A stretch of DNA of 28,922 nucleotides from positions 1-28,922 of the IMG/VR virus record IMGVR_UViG_3300022929_002455; one strand, given 5' to 3'. The stretch is from a virus. Positions 22,050 through 28,922 of the stretch are shown one piece after another. The position numbers and the translations under genes were made by a program. Every line of letters starts with the position of its first letter. Position 1 is the stretch's first letter. The notes beneath the pieces were generated by a model. The model saw only the letters and a list, made by a program, of their open reading frames with translations, ran no database searches and was not told the DNA's origin.

Positions 22050-23403
22050 CAACGAACCTTTTCTAAGAAAAGTTATTCCTTTTATTCGGGAAGAATATTT
22101 TTCTGAATCTGAGGATAGAAAAGTTTTTCAGACAATCAAAACATATGTTGATAAGTACAATGGCACTCCCACAAAGAGTGCCTTACTTATTGCACTGCAA
22201 GAAGATAAATCAGTATCAGAAGATTTGTATCTCAGATGCGAAACCGCTATCAATGGTTTGAATTCAGATTCAAACACAGATGAATCTTGGTTGCTGGATC
22301 AAACTGAAAAGTATTGTAAAGATAAAGCAATTTACAATGCTATCATGGACAGCATTCAGATCATCGATGGCACAAACAAAGAGATGGGACCTGATGCATT
22401 ACCCTCTCTTTTGTCCGCGGCTTTGGGTGTAGGGTTTGATAACAATGTTGGTCACGACTATATCGAAAACGCAGATAAGCGATTTGAATTCTATCATCAA
22501 CTTGAAGAAAAGATTCCTTTTGACTTAGAATACTTCAACAAGATTACTCAGGGTGGGTTGTCAAACAAAACTCTTAACATTGCACTCGCAGGCACGGGTG
22601 TAGGTAAGTCTCTGTTCATGTGTCACATGGCGGCTGGTGCTATCTCTCAAGGCAAAAATGTTTTGTACATAACACTTGAAATGGCAGAAGAAAGAATCGC
22701 AGAAAGGATTGATGCGAATCTGATGAATATTCCTATTCAAGACTTGAAAGATATGCCTAAGAAAATGTTTGATGATAGGATCAGCAAGATTAACGAGAAG
22801 ATTCAAGGAAGACTTATCATCAAAGAATACCCGACTGCATCTGCACACGCAGGTCACTTTAAGGCACTGTTGAATGAACTCAAACTTAAAAGAACTTTTG
22901 TTCCCGATATTATTTTCATTGATTATCTTAACATCTGCACTTCAAGTAGGTTCAGAGCAGGCTCTTCGGCTAACTCTTATACAATTATTAAGTCCATAGC
23001 AGAAGAGTTGAGAGGGCTTGCTGTAGAGTTTAACTTGCCTATTGTGTCTGCAACACAGACAACACGAAGCGGTTATGCTAACAGTGATGTTGAACTGACT
23101 GACACTTCAGAATCATTTGGGTTGCCTGCAACTGCTGACTTGATGTTTGCTCTCATAAGCACAGAGGAGCTAGAGCAGTTAGGTCAGATTATGGTGAAAC
23201 AGTTGAAGAATCGTTACAGTGATCCTACTTCTAACAAACGATTCATGGTGGGTGTAGACAGGAGCAAGATGAGGCTGTACGACTTGGATGCATCGGCACA
23301 GAAAGGTATCACGGACTCAGGTCAGACTGTTGATGATGGACCGGTGTTCGACAAAGGTTCATTCGGCGGACGCTTGGGAAATTTTGAAAGCATAAAAGTC
23401 TGA
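22012..23403 (+). CDS. 41: Replicative helicase, gp41-like (DnaB family)
   Basis: This 463-aa helicase has Walker A AGTGVGKS (193-200), Walker B IIFIDYLNIC (300-309), a DnaB-type TLEMAEERIAERIDAN stretch (221-236), and a C-terminal VKQLKNRYSDPTSNKRF segment. The whole aligns by eye with T4 gp41 (475 aa), including the N-terminus, which supports the GTG start at 22012. It unwinds the fork and recruits the primase (gp61), not in this window. No loader (gp59) is visible here either. The gene overlaps the zinc-ribbon ORF. It is followed by a 45-base gap and then a radical SAM gene, not by another replication gene. Confidence 0.96.
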   Translation: MRIETQILANLINNEPFLRKVIPFIREEYFSESEDRKVFQTIKTYVDKYNGTPTKSALLIALQEDKSVSEDLYLRCETAINGLNSDSNTDESWLLDQTEKYCKDKAIYNAIMDSIQIIDGTNKEMGPDALPSLLSAALGVGFDNNVGHDYIENADKRFEFYHQLEEKIPFDLEYFNKITQGGLSNKTLNIALAGTGVGKSLFMCHMAAGAISQGKNVLYITLEMAEERIAERIDANLMNIPIQDLKDMPKKMFDDRISKINEKIQGRLIIKEYPTASAHAGHFKALLNELKLKRTFVPDIIFIDYLNICTSSRFRAGSSANSYTIIKSIAEELRGLAVEFNLPIVSATQTTRSGYANSDVELTDTSESFGLPATADLMFALISTEELEQLGQIMVKQLKNRYSDPTSNKRFMVGVDRSKMRLYDLDASAQKGITDSGQTVDDGPVFDKGSFGGRLGNFESIKV

Positions 23404-23448
23404 AAAAAAACAGCCCAGCGTATCATGTGCGAGTGAGTACTTACTATT

Positions 23449-24951
23449 ATGCAGTATGATGTTATCTTTATTAACAGTCAAGCGGAGTTGAATGTTAAAC
23501 AACGCGGTGCTGGTCCACATCTACTAGCAACTGAATTGCGGAGACATGGATATTCTGCACTTGTCTTAGACTTTATTGAACATTGGACCATGGAAGAATT
23601 TAAACAAGCAATTGATAAATTCTCAGGTCCAAACACAATGTATGTTGGTTTCTCTATTACTTGGGCTAAGGTAGGTCTGCCTAGCGAGACAGGAAAGATA
23701 GGTGCAGAAATATTTAATCATACTGATATTTCTGGAGAATTTGTTTTAGGAAATTACATCCGAGAAGGAAAACTTCCTGAAATGGTTGACCACATCCTTG
23801 CAAAAGGAATCAAGGTAATTTTTGGGGGAAGTAAAGCAAGTCAAGTAAGAGAGATGCTACCCCTAGATAAAATAGCACACATCTTTGTTGGCTATTCTGA
23901 GACACAATTTATTGACTTGGTAAAGGGTGAAAGAATATTAAACAAAATTGTTGACCACGACACTAAAGCACATGCTGAACATACAGGGTATGATTTTTCT
24001 ATTGCAAAAATGGAAATGCAACCAGAAAATTTTGTTACGCCCAATGAGATACTTGCGGTAGAATGTTCAAGGGGGTGCAGATTTAAATGTAAGTTTTGTT
24101 CTTATCCTCTGATAGGAATGAAATCAGTTGCGGCATATACTAAGACAAAAGAAAGTTTCAGAGAACAACTTTTAAGAAACTATGAAATGTTTGGTGTTAC
24201 CAAATATTCTTTTGTCGATGATACTTTCAATGATACAACAGAAAAAGTCAGACTATTCACTGAAGTAGTTGACTCTCTTCCTTTTGATATAAAGGTTTGG
24301 GCGTACCTAAGGGCTGAAGTTATCGTAAACAATCCTGAGCAGATTGAGTTACTAAAAACTTTGGGCCTTGCGCAGTGCTTCTTTGGTGTAGAGACTTACA
24401 ATCAGGTAGCAGGTAGAAGTGTAGGTAAGGGAATGGATCCTGAGCGCATAAAAGAAATGCTGTACAACTGTAAGAACTCTTGGAAGGGAGCGACACACAT
24501 TCAACAGGGGCTTATTGTTGGCTTACCAACAGAAACAGAAGAAAGTGTGATGAATACAATTGAGTGGTGCGCAAGTGATGAGTGCCCGGTTGATACTACT
24601 GTTTTATCTTCACTTTCAATTGTACCTGAATTCGTAAGAGAAAAATTTCATGTGCATTATGTTTCAGAGTTTGACAGAAAGTATGCAGATTATGGATATC
24701 GTTTTCCAAACATAAATCACCCTGACAGAGACAACATGAAAATATCAGACATTATGCCTTTAGTGCTATGGGAAAAAGATGACGGTGGCATACCGAGTTT
24801 TGTAAAAGCACATGAGATAGTAGAAAAATATCAGCCGATACTAAACAACAAAAAATCGCTCTATGAACCTTCATTGGGTATTCAGTATGGGAGTTTTACT
24901 AACACGAAAGATATAAGAGAAAATTATGTTGCAAAAGTGCTGGCTTTATAA
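23449..24951 (+). CDS. B12-binding-like radical SAM enzyme
   Basis: This 500-aa protein has an N-terminal about 150-residue Rossmann-like domain of the cobalamin-binding type: GPHLLATELRRHGY (22-35), YVGFSITW (65-72), VIFGGS (123-128) and VGYSETQF (147-154). There is no DxHxxG motif, so if cobalamin is bound it is not through the lower-axial His. The radical SAM motif follows: CRFKCKFC (C210, C214, C217), with an extra C206. The layout resembles MiaB-distant, hopanoid or peptide-acting B12-rSAM enzymes. The substrate is unknown and no partner gene is obvious. It separates the replication genes from the late lysis block, and its stop codon is inside the next late promoter. It may be a modification enzyme for a metabolite, RNA or protein. 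Confidence 0.82.
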   Translation: MQYDVIFINSQAELNVKQRGAGPHLLATELRRHGYSALVLDFIEHWTMEEFKQAIDKFSGPNTMYVGFSITWAKVGLPSETGKIGAEIFNHTDISGEFVLGNYIREGKLPEMVDHILAKGIKVIFGGSKASQVREMLPLDKIAHIFVGYSETQFIDLVKGERILNKIVDHDTKAHAEHTGYDFSIAKMEMQPENFVTPNEILAVECSRGCRFKCKFCSYPLIGMKSVAAYTKTKESFREQLLRNYEMFGVTKYSFVDDTFNDTTEKVRLFTEVVDSLPFDIKVWAYLRAEVIVNNPEQIELLKTLGLAQCFFGVETYNQVAGRSVGKGMDPERIKEMLYNCKNSWKGATHIQQGLIVGLPTETEESVMNTIEWCASDECPVDTTVLSSLSIVPEFVREKFHVHYVSEFDRKYADYGYRFPNINHPDRDNMKISDIMPLVLWEKDDGGIPSFVKAHEIVEKYQPILNNKKSLYEPSLGIQYGSFTNTKDIRENYVAKVLAL

Positions 24952-24954
24952 ATA
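24947..24954 (+). promoter_or_regulatory. T4-type late promoter overlapping a stop codon (before spanins)
   Basis: TATAAATA spans the TAA stop (24949-24951) of the radical SAM gene. The i-spanin ATG is only 5 bases after it, so transcription from here would start at or just past the ATG. Either the i-spanin is translated from a leaderless message or upstream transcripts carry it. Confidence 0.5.
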
Positions 24955-24959
24955 AGCAT

Positions 24960-25364
24960 ATGTTTAAACTATATGCTTTTCTAATAATTTTTGGATTAGT
25001 TGGTGCTGTCGGCTATGGTGCTTATTACGAGTACAAAGACATGCAACAACGAATTGCTACCTTAAGAGAAAACAACGCAAGATTGCAAATTGCCGCAGAA
25101 GACAATCGTAAAGCATTGGAAGAAGTGCAGGCATTTGCTGAACAAATGAGTCAACGGAACCAAGAACTTCAGTCAAATCTACAACAAGCTGAAGCGTATA
25201 AAGATGAGTTGCAAGGTAAACTACAAAGACATGATCTTTCTAGGCTAAGTTTGCAAAGACCCGGATTAATAGAACAGAGAATTAATGATGCGACTAAGAG
25301 AGTATGGGACGAAATTGAAGCCATTACTGGCTCCAACGCTTCTCCTTCTAGTGACAGTCCTTAG
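24960..25364 (+). CDS. Rz: i-spanin (Rz-like), inner membrane subunit
   Basis: This 134-aa protein is built like an inner-membrane spanin. It has one N-terminal membrane span (residues about 3-22), no cleavage site, then a long periplasmic coiled coil rich in E, Q, L and R (about 27-95), and a tail after a helical break. The length fits Rz-type proteins. It would pair across the periplasm with the lipoprotein encoded in the overlapping frame, to fuse the membranes at lysis. The start is the first ATG and gives the whole transmembrane span; the next Met (residue 28) would remove it. No Shine-Dalgarno is visible in front. The homology call is by architecture. Confidence 0.85.
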   Translation: MFKLYAFLIIFGLVGAVGYGAYYEYKDMQQRIATLRENNARLQIAAEDNRKALEEVQAFAEQMSQRNQELQSNLQQAEAYKDELQGKLQRHDLSRLSLQRPGLIEQRINDATKRVWDEIEAITGSNASPSSDSP

Positions 25365-25716
25365 CGGCTGTTCAATTTTAAAGAAACCTGAAACAGAAGT
25401 TGTTATCAGAACACAGATTGTGGAGAAAAAAATTCCACTGCAATCTTCTCCCAGACCTGTCTCTCTCAATCACCCCCAAATGTATGTGGTGACCGCAGAA
25501 AACTGGGAAACATTTATTGAACAATTCAAAGAAGACAATGGTCAAGAATGGGTATTCTACGCTATTAGTGTGAGAGGATATGAAACACTAGCATTGAACA
25601 TTGCAGAAATTCGTAGATACATGGAGCAACAAAACGCCATAATTCTTTATTATGAGCAAGCTATCACAGGGAACACCGAAGAGGATGAACCCGTAGAAAG
25701 TGAGGATGTAGAATGA
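25285..25716 (+). CDS. Rz1: o-spanin (Rz1-like) lipoprotein, overlapping frame
   Basis: This 143-aa lipoprotein has a signal peptide with a basic start and a hydrophobic core (about 14-25), and a lipobox LSGC with C29. It begins 80 bases before the i-spanin stop, in another frame, a classic nested or overlapping Rz/Rz1 layout. Typical Rz1 proteins are short (about 40-60 mature residues), so the mature part of about 114 residues here is long; its C-terminal half contains helical runs (VTAENWETFIEQF, RGYETLALNIAEIRRYME). It would be anchored in the outer membrane and bind the i-spanin tip. It is followed by ATGA overlap with another lipoprotein. Confidence 0.82.
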   Translation: MMRLREYGTKLKPLLAPTLLLLVTVLSGCSILKKPETEVVIRTQIVEKKIPLQSSPRPVSLNHPQMYVVTAENWETFIEQFKEDNGQEWVFYAISVRGYETLALNIAEIRRYMEQQNAIILYYEQAITGNTEEDEPVESEDVE

Positions 25717-26084
25717 AAAAAATATGGATTATCGCAGTAGCACTTATTATTGTTGGTTGTCAATCTTATGATATAAGTTTTTATGATGATAACGAATCTA
25801 TGCTTGCAGTTAATGTGTGGGCATCCGTAGATCGAATCAATTGTGAGAATGCATCAACAAGCAGACCACAATTTTTTATCGTCAAAGAAAATCTAACTAC
25901 CTTTCAACTATACACTATTGCAAAGGGTTCTTCAGACATCACAGAGATTCTTGGGTTGATTCAGCAGACAGTTGACCCAGTTTTACTCAGAGATGAAATC
26001 AGCCCTGCTTATTGCAATTCTAAGAAAAGAAGTTTAGCAACTCAAAGTAGAGATGTTGCCCAAGCAGTCATGAGGAGATTTTAA
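25713..26084 (+). CDS. Small lipoprotein, unknown role
   Basis: This 123-aa protein has a lipoprotein signal: KKIW, a hydrophobic core, then IIVGC with C16 as the lipidated residue. The mature part (about 108 residues) has two further cysteines (in INCENA and AYCNSK), which could form a disulfide in the periplasm. It starts by ATGA overlap with the o-spanin, so it is part of the lysis block. It could be a third lysis factor, a superinfection-exclusion lipoprotein or an accessory lipoprotein. No family is recognised. Confidence 0.75.
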   Translation: MKKIWIIAVALIIVGCQSYDISFYDDNESMLAVNVWASVDRINCENASTSRPQFFIVKENLTTFQLYTIAKGSSDITEILGLIQQTVDPVLLRDEISPAYCNSKKRSLATQSRDVAQAVMRRF

Positions 26085-26317
26085 TGCTGGATAAAATGCA
26101 AGAGTTTTTGGCGTGTGGGGAATCTGACCTAGAATTTCATGCGCAAGAAATTTTGGACTTACAAGAAACTTTTGAAGACGGTCTTATTACTAAAGAAGAG
26201 TACGAAGAACTGTTGCAGGATATTGAAGTTACAGTTGAAGTAAATGCACGATGTAATGAAGTAGTGATGAAAGCGAATTTTCTTAAAGCACTGAATTTGA
26301 TTGCTAAAGCATTATAA
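26084..26317 (+). CDS. Small acidic helical hypothetical protein
   Basis: This 77-aa product starts on the TAATG of the lipoprotein stop. It is strongly acidic, almost all helical, and has two cysteines. The segment EDGLITKEEYEELLQDIE looks like the SHOCT-like short helix pair (GLITEEEY) found at ends of small phage and bacterial proteins, which is suggestive only. There is no signal or membrane segment, unlike the three genes upstream. Its stop codon lies inside the TATAAATA box at 26313-26320. Confidence 0.7.
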   Translation: MLDKMQEFLACGESDLEFHAQEILDLQETFEDGLITKEEYEELLQDIEVTVEVNARCNEVVMKANFLKALNLIAKAL

Positions 26318-26320
26318 ATA
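26313..26320 (+). promoter_or_regulatory. T4-type late promoter overlapping a stop codon (before DUF1552-type gene)
   Basis: TATAAATA contains the TAA (26315-26317) of the preceding gene. It lies 103 bp before the next ATG, giving a leader of about 97 bases. Confidence 0.6.
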
Positions 26321-26331
26321 ATAAACATACT

Positions 26332-26423
26332 TTTAGCAAGGGCTAAAGACCCGAGCGAATAGGTTAGCTTACTGTGATAGTATCGCTAACTGTCAAAGGT
26401 AATTAACTTTACAGGAGACAGTT
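26332..26423 (+). promoter_or_regulatory. Structured leader with competing hairpins before the DUF1552-type gene
   Basis: Three stems are visible: TTTAGC/GCTAAA (26332-26337 with 26342-26347), GTTAGC/GCTAAC (26363-26368 with 26385-26390), and AACTGTC/GACAGTT (26388-26394 with 26417-26423). The second and third share bases 26388-26390, so they exclude each other. The third ends directly before the ATG and reaches the AGGAG site (26413-26417). TTAGC and GCTAA also occur in alternating copies that could pair differently. It looks like an RNA switch or translational control leader. Confidence 0.45.
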
Positions 26424-27713
26424 ATGCTTTTAAATCGCAGAACTATGCTAAGAGGTGCAGGTGCAACACTTGCACTGCCTATATTGGATGCTATGATTCC
26501 TTTGGCATCTGCTCAAACAAATCCTCAATTCAGAGCCGCATTTGTATATGTTCCTCACGGTGTCATATTAGACGAGTGGAACTATAACGGCATTTTAAAG
26601 CCACTGCAACCTTATCAGGATCAGGTTAGCATTTATCGTGGCATGAAACTGAATACAAGCAATCATGCAGGCTCTGGTCATGCTACAAGTTCCGCTACAT
26701 GGTTATCTGGTGCCGTTGCTAAAGATACAGCAGGTGCAGATGTAGAGGCAGGTAAAACAATTGACCAGATGATTGCAGATAAAATACGAGGTGATACTGT
26801 ATTACCAAGTATGCAGTTGGGTATAGAAGATGTATCGGAAATGATAGGTGCCTGCGATGGTACTTCATCCTGTGCTTATATTAATTCAATAAGTTGGGAT
26901 AGCGATAATTCAAACTTGCCCATGGAAATTAACCCAAGAATATTGTTTGAAAAAATGTTTGGGTATGGTGCTACACACGAAGAAAGACTAACCCGTACAA
27001 GTGTGGACAGTAGTTTGCTTGATAGCATTATGGATTCATCGGCAAACCTAAGAAAGAGATTGGCAGCCCAGGACAAGGAACGACTTGCGGACTTTTTAGA
27101 CTCTGTTCGAGAAGTTGAGATAAGAATTGCTAACTTAGAGAACAAACTAAGAACACAAGGTTCCAATTTATCTACCGCACCAATTGAAGTACCTGAATTG
27201 TATGACGATCATGTAAAAGCTATGACTGATATTATGGTGTTAGCATTACAGACTGATACAAGCAGAGTACTTTCATTTATGTTAAGCAGAGAGCTTAACC
27301 AAAGAACATATCCGCAGATAGGAGTACCTGAACAACATCACGGTGTTTCTCATCACGGATATAATCCAGAAAGAGAAGCATTACACGCATTAATTAACAC
27401 TTACCATGTCAAGTTATTCACAGAAGGTTTTGTGGACAGACTTGCAAACACACCTGACATAGACGGAAGTTTATTAGACAATACTCTGATTATGTACGGT
27501 GCTGGGATGGGAGACGGAAATGTACATAGCAAAGACCCTTTATCAAATCTACTTGTGGGTGGACGAAATCTTGGTGTCCGCGGAGGTCGGGACATCGACA
27601 CAGTGCAGCCTGATGGTTCAAGCATGCCAAACGCTAACCTCCTTAGAGGCATGTTAGAGAAGTTTGACATTCACTTAGATGAGTTAGGACATTCTACTGG
27701 AGTTTTTATCTAA
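26424..27713 (+). CDS. Tat-exported DUF1552-type protein
   Basis: This 429-aa protein has a twin-arginine signal (NRRTMLRGAG, R5/R6, then a hydrophobic run to about residue 30 with a LASA cleavage-type site). The mature part has the DUF1552 pattern: FVYVPHGVILDEWN near the start, GSGHATSSATWLSG (about 83-96), and a late NTLIMYGAGMGDGNVHSKDPLSNLL stretch resembling the DUF1501/sulfatase-like family end. DUF1552 proteins are secreted proteins of unknown function in marine and environmental bacteria. I know of no standard role for one in a T4-like phage. It sits between a spanin block and a holin-like gene under a late promoter. It could be an exported enzyme, a virion protein or an acquired host gene. 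Confidence 0.85.
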   Translation: MLLNRRTMLRGAGATLALPILDAMIPLASAQTNPQFRAAFVYVPHGVILDEWNYNGILKPLQPYQDQVSIYRGMKLNTSNHAGSGHATSSATWLSGAVAKDTAGADVEAGKTIDQMIADKIRGDTVLPSMQLGIEDVSEMIGACDGTSSCAYINSISWDSDNSNLPMEINPRILFEKMFGYGATHEERLTRTSVDSSLLDSIMDSSANLRKRLAAQDKERLADFLDSVREVEIRIANLENKLRTQGSNLSTAPIEVPELYDDHVKAMTDIMVLALQTDTSRVLSFMLSRELNQRTYPQIGVPEQHHGVSHHGYNPEREALHALINTYHVKLFTEGFVDRLANTPDIDGSLLDNTLIMYGAGMGDGNVHSKDPLSNLLVGGRNLGVRGGRDIDTVQPDGSSMPNANLLRGMLEKFDIHLDELGHSTGVFI

Positions 27714-27724
27714 TTCATTAGCCT

Positions 27725-27732
27725 TATAAATA
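27725..27732 (+). promoter_or_regulatory. T4-type late promoter before the holin-like gene
   Basis: TATAAATA lies 28 bp before the ATG at 27760, with AGGAGG (27749-27754) at 5-nt spacing. It is a clear late promoter plus a strong ribosome site. Confidence 0.7.
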
Positions 27733-27759
27733 ATCCGAGAGATTGTTTAGGAGGCTATA

Positions 27760-28083
27760 ATGGCTGAGGAAGAAGTAAAAGGTTCTACCTATCACCCTGC
27801 AGATACAAACGGTGATGGTAAAGTAAGTGCAGAAGAAGAGGCAATGTACCTTGAGTTTAAGCGAAAAGAACTTGAGGACAAAGATGCACAAAGAGATGCT
27901 ATCCGTAAGATGGCTTGGTTTTCTCTAAGTGGATTGCTAGTATACCCAATTGGTATCGCTATTACTTCTTTTGCTGGAATGGACACAGCCGCACAATTGA
28001 TCGCTGACATTGCACCAACATACTTTGCATCTATTGCAGTGTTGGTGTCAGCATTCTTTGGTGCAGACGCACTCAAAAAATAG
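27760..28083 (+). CDS. EF-hand plus two-TM holin-like protein
   Basis: This 107-aa protein begins with one EF-hand loop D15-TNGDGKVSAEE (residues 15-26), then a charged helix (about 30-50), and two membrane spans (about 52-72 and 83-101) with a short polar turn. It ends in a KK tail. The size, the two spans, the basic end and the place beside spanin genes suit a class II holin. The EF-hand at the N-terminus is unusual and could sense calcium or just stabilise the cytosolic domain. No homology to a named holin is proven, so the lysis role is inferred from build and context. Confidence 0.65.
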   Translation: MAEEEVKGSTYHPADTNGDGKVSAEEEAMYLEFKRKELEDKDAQRDAIRKMAWFSLSGLLVYPIGIAITSFAGMDTAAQLIADIAPTYFASIAVLVSAFFGADALKK

Positions 28084-28092
28084 GATACTTGA

Positions 28093-28842
28093 ATGTCAAC
28101 ATTTCTTAGAGGGGGCGATCTACCACTACTAGATATTGCTAGAGGGAAAGTTAGAAACGCTAGTGCTGTACACAAGTTTGGAGCAACACCTGAGATTTCT
28201 GTTTCTGTTACTGCTACCATTTGGGACAAAGCAGACACCCTTTACCCCTGGTCTACCTTTGATGGTGGAGCCGTCACTCTGAATGTTGACTCTTCAAGTG
28301 CTTCAGATGTAGGTGAGCAAGTTACCATTGTAGGATTAGATGATGACTTTGCTCCCCTTACTGAAACTGTTACCCTTGCCACACAAACAAACAATAATAC
28401 CACAAATCAATTCCGTAGAGTGTTTCGTGCATATATGTCAAACACTGCTGCCAATGTGGGTGATATATCAATACAATCAGGTAGCACAGATGTTGCTGTT
28501 ATCAGAGCAGGTAAAGCGCAAACTCTAATGGCAATCTATACTGTTCCTGCTGGTTACACTGGTTACATTCTTACAGGTGATTCTACAGTAAAAGCTGGCA
28601 GTGACATGACTCTTTACATGTATGCTCGTTATGGTGGCACAGGTCCATTCCGCATTGGTCACCAAGCAGAAATCTCACCAAACGGATACAACTATCAATT
28701 CCAAGTCCCGCTTGTTATACCAGAGAAAACGGACATTGATGTTAGAGGCAGAGCAAATACCAATAATATACGCTCAACAGCCGTTTTTGACATTCTTTTA
28801 ATCAAAGAAAACGCCTTCAATGAGTGGTCTTCAGGCTACTAA
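28093..28842 (+). CDS. Virion structural protein (phage surface or fibre type)
   Basis: This 249-aa beta-rich protein has a GKVRNASAVHKFG opening, a VTATIWDKADTLYPW segment, a Ser/Asp-rich middle VDSSSASDVGEQVTI, then NNNTTNQFRRVFRAYMSNTAANVGDI (about 99-124) and a C-terminal region rich in strands. I associate this pattern with a widespread marine phage virion protein, often annotated as a structural or tail-associated protein. It lacks signal and membrane segments. It is 9 bases after the holin-like gene and probably uses the same late promoter. The exact virion position is unknown. Confidence 0.7.
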   Translation: MSTFLRGGDLPLLDIARGKVRNASAVHKFGATPEISVSVTATIWDKADTLYPWSTFDGGAVTLNVDSSSASDVGEQVTIVGLDDDFAPLTETVTLATQTNNNTTNQFRRVFRAYMSNTAANVGDISIQSGSTDVAVIRAGKAQTLMAIYTVPAGYTGYILTGDSTVKAGSDMTLYMYARYGGTGPFRIGHQAEISPNGYNYQFQVPLVIPEKTDIDVRGRANTNNIRSTAVFDILLIKENAFNEWSSGY

Positions 28843-28852
28843 TCCTACTTAT

Positions 28853-28874
28853 CCTGCGCTCTAGGAGCGACAGG
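28853..28874 (+). terminator. Hairpin after the structural gene
   Basis: CCTGCGCTC (28853-28861) pairs with GAGCG-A-CAGG (28865-28874), 9 bp with one bulged A and a TAG loop. It follows the last gene by 10 bases. There is no U-tract, so it may be a transcript-end stabiliser or a processing site. The remaining 48 bases to the window end show nothing clear. Confidence 0.4.
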
Positions 28875-28922
28875 AATCTCCAATCTGAGTCAGAATACAG
28901 TCTAAAATTACGCCTCACACAG

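Noticed and set aside
25285-25364. Frameshift in a single gene at the spanin overlap
   Set aside because: The second frame has its own start, signal peptide and lipobox, as in Rz/Rz1 pairs, so these are two genes.
27792-28238. Minus-strand ORF of 148 codons across the holin-like and structural genes
   Set aside because: It is antisense to two well-supported genes with promoter and ribosome site. The product has no motif.

Overview
The window reads as a stretch of a marine T4-like myovirus genome. The evidence is the near-complete T4 replication and recombination core in T4-like order on the plus strand: gp47, gp46, gp45, gp44, gp62, RegA, gp43, UvsX and gp41. There are also T4-type late promoters (TATAAATA), and between the core genes sit many genes typical of marine T4-like phages: QueD, peptide deformylase, CobS-like AAA+, Hsp20, small MazG, DUF3310, 2OG oxygenases and radical SAM enzymes. 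The DNA is moderately AT-rich and almost every gene overlaps or abuts the next. The host cannot be read from the sequence. A Tat-signal DUF1552-type protein suggests a Gram-negative marine bacterium, and the two-membrane spanin pair agrees with that. I see no integrase, tRNA gene, CRISPR array or insertion sequence.

Layout. 1-3601: 3' part of queD, the SbcCD-like nuclease pair gp47/gp46, then peptide deformylase. 3604-5515: two small conserved-looking proteins, a ClpP-like serine protease with an intact triad, and a miniature AMP-forming ligase. 5523-9347: two genes, each behind a strong sigma70-type promoter, that share an identical 21-bp promoter/leader segment. They encode a HExxH plus acidic linker plus VWA/MIDAS protein and a MoxR/CobS AAA+ ATPase. 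DUF3310 follows, and the block ends in a long GC-rich hairpin. 9422-12094: a late-promoter small gene, a terminator, sliding clamp gp45, a Prx5-type peroxiredoxin and clamp-loader gp44. 12095-14499: an unusual insertion between gp44 and gp62. It has an AT-rich gap with two candidate 35-aa minus-strand ORFs, then a tightly coupled plus-strand set: a 47-aa ribbon-helix-helix protein, a radical SAM/SPASM-like enzyme and a TauD-type oxygenase whose iron-ligand Asp appears as Asn. 14499-16871: gp62, RegA, a second 2OG-oxygenase-like protein overlapping regA, Hsp20 and a small protein. 16896-23403: gp43 behind its own early promoter, hypothetical proteins, MazG, UvsX, a 53-aa CxxC zinc-ribbon-like protein and gp41. 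23449-24951: a second radical SAM enzyme with a B12-binding-like N-terminal domain. 24947-28842: late-promoter genes: i-spanin/o-spanin overlapping in two frames, a lipoprotein, a small acidic protein, the Tat-signal DUF1552-type protein behind a structured leader, an EF-hand two-TM holin-like protein, and a virion structural protein.

How it fits together. Early genes (gp46/47, gp45/44/62, gp43, UvsX, gp41) would build the replisome and recombination machinery under host-like promoters, with RegA repressing translation of early mRNAs. TATAAATA promoters then turn on lysis and virion genes. Three of the six late-promoter candidates contain the stop codon of the upstream gene. The metabolic and modifying enzymes (QueD, ligase, two radical SAM, two oxygenases, peroxiredoxin, DUF1552) are the accessory load. 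Their substrates are unknown, and the RHH/radical SAM/TauD cassette with its minus-strand mini-ORFs is the most system-like novelty here.
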